A DNA stretch of 40,287 bases, taken from an uncultured Marinoscillum sp. GTDB lineage: Bacteria; Bacteroidota; Bacteroidia; Cytophagales; Cyclobacteriaceae. Location: contig CACLDR010000013.1 in the NCBI GenBank assembly GCA_902605755.1, positions 1-40,287 on the forward strand, in the 5' to 3' direction. Each line of letters begins with the position of its first letter. The stretch's first letter is position 1. Under the pieces are notes generated by a model. That model was given only the letters and a program-made list of their open reading frames with translations. It did not search any database and was not told the origin of the DNA. Made by a program: the position numbers and the translations under genes. Shown here in pieces: positions 35,031-40,287 of this stretch.

Positions 35031-36052
35031 CTTTTAGATAAATTATATTGTTTTTCAATCCATCCATAAGTTTTTTCCATGCCATCTTTTAAATTTAGAG
35101 TGGATTCCCAATTCAAATTTTCATTAAATAATTTGTTATGTGAGTTTCTGCCGTTTACACCAATTGGACAAGGAAAACCATACTTGTCAATAAAATCTTG
35201 TCCATCAATATTATAAATCTTTATATCCTTTCCTGAAAGGTCAATAGCAATTTGAGCAAGCTCATTAATTGGAACCATTTCTTCTGACCCAATATTTACT
35301 GGACCCATAAATTTATCTTGACGCATTAGCCTAATTGTAGCCTCAACACAGTCATCAACATACATAAATGATCTCGTTTGAGTACCACTCCCCCAAACCT
35401 CAACTACATCTGTAGCTTCACAGGCTTTTCTTATCATGGCCGCTGGAGCCTTCTCTTTCCCCCCCTCCCAGGTCCCTTGGGGGCCAAAAATATTATGGTA
35501 TCTAGCTATTTTAACATTTAAACCATAATTACGATTAAACGCTAAAAAAACTCTCTCACTAAATAATTTCTCCCATCCATATTCCGAGTCGGGATTTGCA
35601 GGATATACTGATGATTCCTCACAATTTGGGTTATTAGCATCTAACTGATTATAATCAGGGTAGATACATGCGGAGGAAGAGTAGAAAAGTCTTTTGACTT
35701 TAGCATTACTAGCATACTGGGCTACATTAAGATTTACCATAGCGGAATTGTGCATTACATTAGCATCATTTTCTCCAGTAAAAATATATCCCGCCCCTCC
35801 CATATCTGCAGCCAGCTGATAAACTTCATCGAATGGTTGATTTAAGATTGATTCAGTAAATTTTGGAGACCTCAAATCTCCCGAAACATATTCATCACAG
35901 ATTTCATCATTAGCCCAAAATTGATGCCTCTTCACTATGTCAACTACCCTAACCCAAAATCCCTCTCTCATTAACCTTTTGGACAAATGACCTCCAATGA
36001 AGCCTCCACCCCCACAAACTAGAGCCCTTTTTCTCTTACTAGTATTTTTCAT
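35027..36052 (-). CDS. GDP-mannose 3,5-epimerase-like enzyme
   Basis: An extended SDR read here from the ATG at 36050-36052; the frame also extends two codons upstream to a TTG at 36058. Counting from that TTG, visible motifs are 'GGGGFIGGHL' (16-25), 'AADMGGAGYIFTGENDANVM' (83-102), 'YSSSACIYPDYNQLD' with Cys131, 'SEYGWEKLFSE' with Tyr160/Lys164, 'YHNIFGPQGTWEGGKEKAPA' with Lys203, 'WGSGTQTRSFMYVDDC' and 'VNIGSEEMV'. These are closely those of plant GDP-mannose 3,5-epimerase, which makes GDP-L-galactose and GDP-L-gulose; the Cys/Lys pair is that enzyme's acid-base couple. A small insert near 'DFIDKYGFPCPIG' differs from the plant form. It overlaps the downstream GT2 gene by four bases. Confidence 0.88.
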   Translation of the reverse strand: MKNTSKRKRALVCGGGGFIGGHLSKRLMREGFWVRVVDIVKRHQFWANDEICDEYVSGDLRSPKFTESILNQPFDEVYQLAADMGGAGYIFTGENDANVMHNSAMVNLNVAQYASNAKVKRLFYSSSACIYPDYNQLDANNPNCEESSVYPANPDSEYGWEKLFSERVFLAFNRNYGLNVKIARYHNIFGPQGTWEGGKEKAPAAMIRKACEATDVVEVWGSGTQTRSFMYVDDCVEATIRLMRQDKFMGPVNIGSEEMVPINELAQIAIDLSGKDIKIYNIDGQDFIDKYGFPCPIGVNGRNSHNKLFNENLNWESTLNLKDGMEKTYGWIEKQYNLSKR

Positions 36053-36090
36053 AGTCAAACATTTTTTGCAAAGATAATCAGTGTATTATT

Positions 36091-37263
36091 CTAAACTCTG
36101 GTACGTATGTTAAAAAAAAAATTCGACAAAAAATTGACAGATGCCAGGATACAAAACCACGCCACAATATTCAAAAATCCAGCACCGAATGAAATGTAAA
36201 TTAAACATGGGAAAAACAATATTGAATATATAATTTGAGCATCATCAGTTAGCCCAGAAATATTTTGATGAAACTTTTTTGCAATAAAAACAGTGACGAA
36301 TAAAAAGATAATTATCCCCAAATCAATAACTGCTTTTGGAGAACCTGTTCCACCATAAGAAAGTGGATCATTTATAACTAATTCTGAATTCTCAAAATAC
36401 CCTAAACCCATTGGTAATAAAGCTGCCCATCCCGACTCTAAAATGTGTTGTGCGGCCAAGGCAAAAGGATAAAGTCTAATATATAAAGCTGAACCATTGC
36501 TATCAAAGGATGATACACTTCTTACAGATAACTGATTTAAAATTCCCAGATAATCTAAAAATAGCCCTATTAGCAATGGGGAAAGAACAATCGATATAAT
36601 AATTAAACTTGTAAAGTATTTCTTTTTTAAAAACCCTCTGAAAAGATAAATCAGAATAAATAGGAGCATATATAAAAAGAAAATATTGCTTCTAGCAAAA
36701 AGCATTAAGACTAGCATTAGAATAAATCCAAAAAAATTATTCCTCCCGTTATAAAGCCAACTCACATAAAACAAAATTGTTGAAAACATAAAATTATACA
36801 GTTCAAAATGCAAGCCTCCAAATCTATTCTCAGAACCATCATAAAACACAAACTCGGGCATAGGGAAAAGTAGATATATTACTAGAGAAATGAATAAGGA
36901 AAATAAATAAACTTGATAATATCTAGTTAAAAAGTGATGCAAAATATGATCATTTCTATCTAAAATATCAATCAAAAAAATAAAAACAATAGTTTTAAAT
37001 ATATTGAAAAGGCCATCTATAAAAACTATATTATCTAACGCTATATTTAAAATCATCGTGGATATTAAAATGAAAAAAACATAACTTAAGAAAGTAAAAT
37101 TTATTTTTAGTTTTTGGCAAAAGTTTATGGAGAGGAAAAACATTAACAAAGCTATAGTGACCCTACTAAAGCCGTCTTCGATCCCTATAAGCTTTGTAAT
37201 ATTTGCGAACGGAAGAGTAATAATTAAAAGCCAAGAAGAAATATTTACAATATTTATTTTCAT
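36091..37263 (-). CDS. Wzy/O-antigen-polymerase-like multi-pass membrane protein
   Basis: A 390-residue, strongly hydrophobic protein with about eleven membrane spans (for example 'FLSYVFFILISTMILNIALD', 'LFSLFISLVIYLLFP', 'NIFFLYMLLFILIYLF', 'LIIISIVLSPLLIGLFLDYL' and 'IIYSILFFPCLIYISFGAG'). A large extracytoplasmic loop lies before the last spans (about 240-295, containing 'RSVSSFDSNGSALYIRLYPF' and 'MGLGYFENSELVINDP'). This architecture is that of polysaccharide polymerases of the Wzy/O-antigen ligase superfamily, which join repeat units on the periplasmic side. Sequence conservation in the family is low, so architecture and context carry the call. Its ATG overlaps the upstream glycosyltransferase stop by one base. 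Confidence 0.82.
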   Translation of the reverse strand: MKINIVNISSWLLIITLPFANITKLIGIEDGFSRVTIALLMFFLSINFCQKLKINFTFLSYVFFILISTMILNIALDNIVFIDGLFNIFKTIVFIFLIDILDRNDHILHHFLTRYYQVYLFSLFISLVIYLLFPMPEFVFYDGSENRFGGLHFELYNFMFSTILFYVSWLYNGRNNFFGFILMLVLMLFARSNIFFLYMLLFILIYLFRGFLKKKYFTSLIIISIVLSPLLIGLFLDYLGILNQLSVRSVSSFDSNGSALYIRLYPFALAAQHILESGWAALLPMGLGYFENSELVINDPLSYGGTGSPKAVIDLGIIIFLFVTVFIAKKFHQNISGLTDDAQIIYSILFFPCLIYISFGAGFLNIVAWFCILASVNFLSNFFFNIRTRV

Positions 37264-38111
37264 TAACTTTTTTTAAATGATATTAGAAGATAATATATCG
37301 CCTTTAAAAATAATTTAGGTGATGATAACAATAACATTAATTGAACAAAAGAAAAATCTTGTAATATTTTCCCATATACATTCAATTTTGGATTTATTTT
37401 ACTCTTATGAAAATGCTTTTCAGCTACCCTAACCATGTTACAGATCCTCCTTCCCATTCTTTGTACTTTCGGGCGATTTCCAAAAAAAGAATCTCCGTAA
37501 TAATTTTCTTGATGTTGTCTATAGAAATATAAATTCTTATTTATTTTTTTAATTTTTTTAGCTCTAATTTGAATTATTTGATTTATAAATAAGTCTTCAA
37601 ACAAGCAATCTTCTAATCCTTTAATATCCAAGAATAATGATTTTTTCGAAAAATACATTGCCTTTGGAATTGAACGTAACTCGAATTTCCAAGATTTTGG
37701 ATTTCTGGCTAGTGATTTTGAGAGATGAACCACTTCCTGATTTGACTTATTCACTCTTATGTAATCGTGATAAAAGGCATCACAATTGAAGTCATCAATT
37801 GATAGAGAATTAAATGAAACATAATCATCTCCATCTAAAAACTTTATCCATTCCCCTTTTGCAAGGTGAATCCCCATTTTTGTCCCTAATACTTTACCGT
37901 TAGCTTGATTCCTAAATAAACTTACCCTATTATGCTTTGATGATATTTTAGCTAAAAATTCGTAAGTGCCATCATCTGAATGGTCATCGATAAAAATTAC
38001 ATCCCAATCTAAAAATCCTGGTGTTGAATTAGTTACGGAATCAAAAAGTTCAGAAACATAACTAATTTCATTTTTAACACAACACAGAAACGTAATTGAA
38101 ATTTGATTCAC
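37263..38111 (-). CDS. GT2-family glycosyltransferase
   Basis: A 282-residue GT-A enzyme with GTG start (38109-38111). It has 'ITFLCCVKNEISYVSELFDS', 'VIFIDDHSDDGTYEFLA' (nucleotide-binding Asp), 'GKVLGTKMGIHLAKGEWIKF' and the metal motif 'LDGDDYVS'. The C-terminal half carries aromatic and basic residues and ends in a hydrophobic segment ('FVQLMLLLSSPKLFLKAIYY') that may touch the membrane. It is encoded between the nucleotide-sugar dehydrogenase and the polymerase genes, consistent with assembling the repeat unit on the lipid carrier. Specificity is unknown. Confidence 0.88.
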   Translation of the reverse strand: MNQISITFLCCVKNEISYVSELFDSVTNSTPGFLDWDVIFIDDHSDDGTYEFLAKISSKHNRVSLFRNQANGKVLGTKMGIHLAKGEWIKFLDGDDYVSFNSLSIDDFNCDAFYHDYIRVNKSNQEVVHLSKSLARNPKSWKFELRSIPKAMYFSKKSLFLDIKGLEDCLFEDLFINQIIQIRAKKIKKINKNLYFYRQHQENYYGDSFFGNRPKVQRMGRRICNMVRVAEKHFHKSKINPKLNVYGKILQDFSFVQLMLLLSSPKLFLKAIYYLLISFKKS

Positions 38112-38152
38112 TACTTTTTGAGTATACTCCTGAGTTTAGTTAACATAATAAC

Positions 38153-39286
38153 TTAAACTACTATATTAGCCCACTTTATAACCTTTGGATCATTTAAATT
38201 AAAATAAGTGATAACCAATTCACAATTATCAACTAATTCATCAAAACTATTACAGATACTGAACTCTGGAGGTAGTTCCTTATTTTTTAAATTTATATCA
38301 CTTACAAAAATCTTAGTTTCCTTGGCTACTAATTTAGCTATATCAATAATAGGGGAATTCCTAAGATCTCCAGTTCCGGGCTTAAATTCTAACCCATAAA
38401 ATCCAATTATTTTCTTTGAAAATTTTAAAATTGAATGTGCGTATTTTATTTTAACCTCCTCATTTCTCTCAATAATCTTATCGAATAAATTTGATTTACT
38501 ATTGTTATCAAAAACTGATTTAGCCAAAGCTTTGGTATCTTTTGGCAAACAAGGCCCTCCAAATGGGAGACCTGGTTTTAGATAAGCAGGAGAAATATTA
38601 AGCTTAGAATCATTAGAAAATATTTCCATAACCCTGTCAACATTAATATCATTATTCCACCTTAAATTTCTTATCTCATTTGTAAAAGTAACTTTCAATG
38701 CATGGAAAGCATTGCAAGCAATTTTAACGGTAATAGCTTCTTTAGTCGAACAAACCTCCGGAGTGCTAATTTTTTGAGAAAGAATTTCGTAAATTTTAGT
38801 TTTTTTGACTCCTTCACCCCCTAAAACCATTAAAGGTGGTGAAAAAAAATCATCCCAACATTTTCCTTCTCTTAAAAATTCAGGAAATGAGAAGATATTT
38901 GAATTGTTAGTTATCAAGGAATCAAAAATTTGAGGATCATCTATGGTAGACCTGATCCAAATATTTTTAATATTTAAAGTGTCCAATTCTCTTAATACCA
39001 ACTTAACTTTTGACAAGTCTAGACCGCCATCTTGACCATCAGTTGGGACACAGATAAAAATATCTTCGAAATTTAAAACCTCATTTAAATCAGTTGTAAA
39101 ATCAATCCCTTTATAATTTTTAGACAAATAATCACATAGCTTATTGTCTTTTATATGTAACTCCCCATTTTTAAGCTTATTAACAATCTCCAAATTTGAG
39201 TCAACACCAACTAGTCTCTTACCTAAAGCATGGAAACACAATAATGACGTTATTCCAACATAACCTAATCCTATTACCCCGATCAT
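38153..39286 (-). CDS. Nucleotide-sugar dehydrogenase, AlgD-like (probable GDP-mannose type)
   Basis: The 377-residue enzyme has the NAD site 'IGVIGLGYVGITSLLCF' (2-18), the Asp29 that binds NAD ribose ('GVDSN'), 'FICVPTDG', 'PEFLREGKCWDDFFSPPLM' (135-153), 'CNAFHALKVTFTNEIRNL' (catalytic Lys198 region) and 'LPFGGPCLPKD' with catalytic Cys246, then 'FYGLEFKPGTGDLRNSPIID'. The 'FHALKVTF.NEI' and 'LNISPAYLKPGLPFGGPCLP' segments are closer to GDP-mannose 6-dehydrogenase AlgD than to UDP-glucose dehydrogenase; this is a judgement by eye. The product would be GDP-mannuronate. The oxidoreductase gene upstream ends eight bases before the ATG. Confidence 0.88.
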   Translation of the reverse strand: MIGVIGLGYVGITSLLCFHALGKRLVGVDSNLEIVNKLKNGELHIKDNKLCDYLSKNYKGIDFTTDLNEVLNFEDIFICVPTDGQDGGLDLSKVKLVLRELDTLNIKNIWIRSTIDDPQIFDSLITNNSNIFSFPEFLREGKCWDDFFSPPLMVLGGEGVKKTKIYEILSQKISTPEVCSTKEAITVKIACNAFHALKVTFTNEIRNLRWNNDINVDRVMEIFSNDSKLNISPAYLKPGLPFGGPCLPKDTKALAKSVFDNNSKSNLFDKIIERNEEVKIKYAHSILKFSKKIIGFYGLEFKPGTGDLRNSPIIDIAKLVAKETKIFVSDINLKNKELPPEFSICNSFDELVDNCELVITYFNLNDPKVIKWANIVV

Positions 39287-39294
39287 AATATTTT

Positions 39295-40287
39295 TTAAAA
39301 TAAAATTTTTGCAATTAATTTATACACTTCCTTATCAACTTCTAACCATTCTTTAAACTCGTCATTATTTGAAATTTTTTTAGAGATTTCAGTCCACATA
39401 TTTAAACACCCTTTGTCAGTCTCATTTATTTTTTTATGAGGAATATTTCCAGAGATTTCAGCGAAATCTTTAATTAATAAAAAATAATCCGCCATAGTAA
39501 GCCAAACTGCTTCTTTTGTCCAAAAGGGAGATTTTGATGTATTGTAAAAAATATTTGACTTTGAACCGTTTTCATGTATCAAAACAAGCTGTAATTCCTC
39601 AGATTTTGATGCTACAATATCATTATCAATAATGATCTTTTTGAACTCCTTCACAGATCCATTCAAATAAATAGCTAAATCTAAGTGATGACACATTTCA
39701 CCTATTAATCTTCCACCACTGTAGAAAATAGAGCTTTCAGTATTCATTTTAGGAACATTAAAGTGACAATTTAAAATTGTATTACGGGGGTTTTTATCAA
39801 TTGCAGTTTTAATCTCTTGAATATAGCTTGAAAATCTTCGATTCATTAAACATATTGCTCTATAAGAATTTTTTAAATACTCTAAACAATCTTTTTTGAT
39901 AGTAACCATTGGTTTATCTACAAAAATATATTTATAATGTTGTGAAGCTTTAACATTGTTCCAATGCTCTATGTGAGGAGTAGAAATTATAACACCATTT
40001 GTTGGAAACAAACTCTTGGGATCTGTAATCCCCTTAGGAGATCTTGTTTTTATATTATTAATTTTTATGCTCAATTTGTCTAAAGACGGTTTATGACTAT
40101 CCCTGAAAAATGCAGAATCTCCAATTAAATCAAACCCTTGAAAATTATGACTCTCAAAATCAATATTTTTAATATTATCAAGTTGATTATGCAAAATCAA
40201 ATTCTCATCATTCTCAAACCAAATGAATTTAAATCCGAGTTTTCTTTTCTTTAGCTTTTGTTCTAAATCATTCATATTATCTTCAAT
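39295..40287 (-). CDS. Gfo/Idh/MocA-like oxidoreductase (5' end probably outside window)
   Basis: From the first in-window ATG (40273-40275) the protein has 326 residues; the frame stays open to the edge of the window. No GxGxxG loop is visible, although the family's dehydrogenase fold needs one. The first residues 'LEQKLKKRKLGFKFIWFEND' look like the helix and second strand after that loop, so the true start is probably upstream. Supporting motifs: 'NGVIISTPHIEHWNNV', 'YIFVDKPMV' (the E/D-K-P motif), 'CLMNRRFSSYIQEIK' and 'SGGRLIGEMCHHLDLAIYLN' with the typical H-x-x-D. It may reduce a sugar nucleotide intermediate for the cluster. It precedes the dehydrogenase gene by eight bases. Confidence 0.78.
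   Translation of the reverse strand: MEDNMNDLEQKLKKRKLGFKFIWFENDENLILHNQLDNIKNIDFESHNFQGFDLIGDSAFFRDSHKPSLDKLSIKINNIKTRSPKGITDPKSLFPTNGVIISTPHIEHWNNVKASQHYKYIFVDKPMVTIKKDCLEYLKNSYRAICLMNRRFSSYIQEIKTAIDKNPRNTILNCHFNVPKMNTESSIFYSGGRLIGEMCHHLDLAIYLNGSVKEFKKIIIDNDIVASKSEELQLVLIHENGSKSNIFYNTSKSPFWTKEAVWLTMADYFLLIKDFAEISGNIPHKKINETDKGCLNMWTEISKKISNNDEFKEWLEVDKEVYKLIAKILF

Noticed and set aside
1-40287. CRISPR arrays, tRNA or rRNA genes, insertion sequences, prophage
   Set aside because: No regularly spaced repeats, tRNA-like cloverleaf, rRNA sequence, transposase motifs or phage structural genes were seen by eye.

Overview
The window looks like a chromosome segment from a free-living member of the Bacteroidota, probably Cytophagales-like. 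The support is a SusC/SusD pair, a PorP/SprF-type protein and a DUF4271-type protein (both typical of gliding or type IX secreting Bacteroidota), TonB-dependent receptors with an N-terminal CarboxypepD_reg-like domain, LytS/LytTR signalling, AT-rich DNA and almost no Shine-Dalgarno sequences. No rRNA, tRNA, CRISPR array, transposase or phage gene was seen.

Layout. (1) 1-2668, minus strand: a DUF4271-type membrane protein, a HemD-like uroporphyrinogen-III synthase and a PorP/SprF-like protein cut by the left edge. (2) 2865-3995, plus strand: the heme chaperone HemW, divergent from group 1. (3) 4005-8612, minus strand: uvrA followed by a LytS-type histidine kinase and a LytTR response regulator, with overlapping reading frames. 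(4) 8837-10826: a TIGR01777-type epimerase and, divergently, two small exported proteins. (5) 10887-17534, minus strand: a TonB-dependent receptor, a surface lipoprotein with a beta-helix look, a lone MoxR ATPase and an ArsC/low-molecular-weight phosphatase-like protein. (6) 17885-26265, plus strand: a SusC/SusD pair closed by a strong terminator, then a large FG-GAP/ASPIC lipoprotein. (7) 26277-28330: an SGNH hydrolase, a VOC-family protein and a MerR-like regulator. (8) 28747-40287: a surface-polysaccharide region. It has a Wza-like export protein with six SLBB repeats on the plus strand and, facing it on the minus strand, a biosynthesis cluster: Gfo/Idh-type oxidoreductase, AlgD-like nucleotide-sugar dehydrogenase, three GT2 glycosyltransferases, a Wzy-like polymerase, a GDP-mannose 3,5-epimerase-like enzyme and another epimerase.

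The best hidden signals lie between recognised genes. Between the export gene and the biosynthesis cluster (31481-31911, minus) is a decayed cytidylyltransferase-family gene, readable block by block in shifting frames, with less certain remnants upstream of it. Between the MerR-like gene and the export gene, the 8-base word GTAATAAT and its complement form two separate inverted repeats, one just upstream of merR. This suggests an operator system linking the regulator to polysaccharide export. Other points are the uvrA-kinase-regulator coupling, the pairing of two GDP-mannose-modifying enzymes, and the two-base overlap of divergent start codons at 9747-9748.

All identifications come from reading motifs by eye; no database search was run. 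GDP-sugar specificities, operator functions and promoter calls are inferences.
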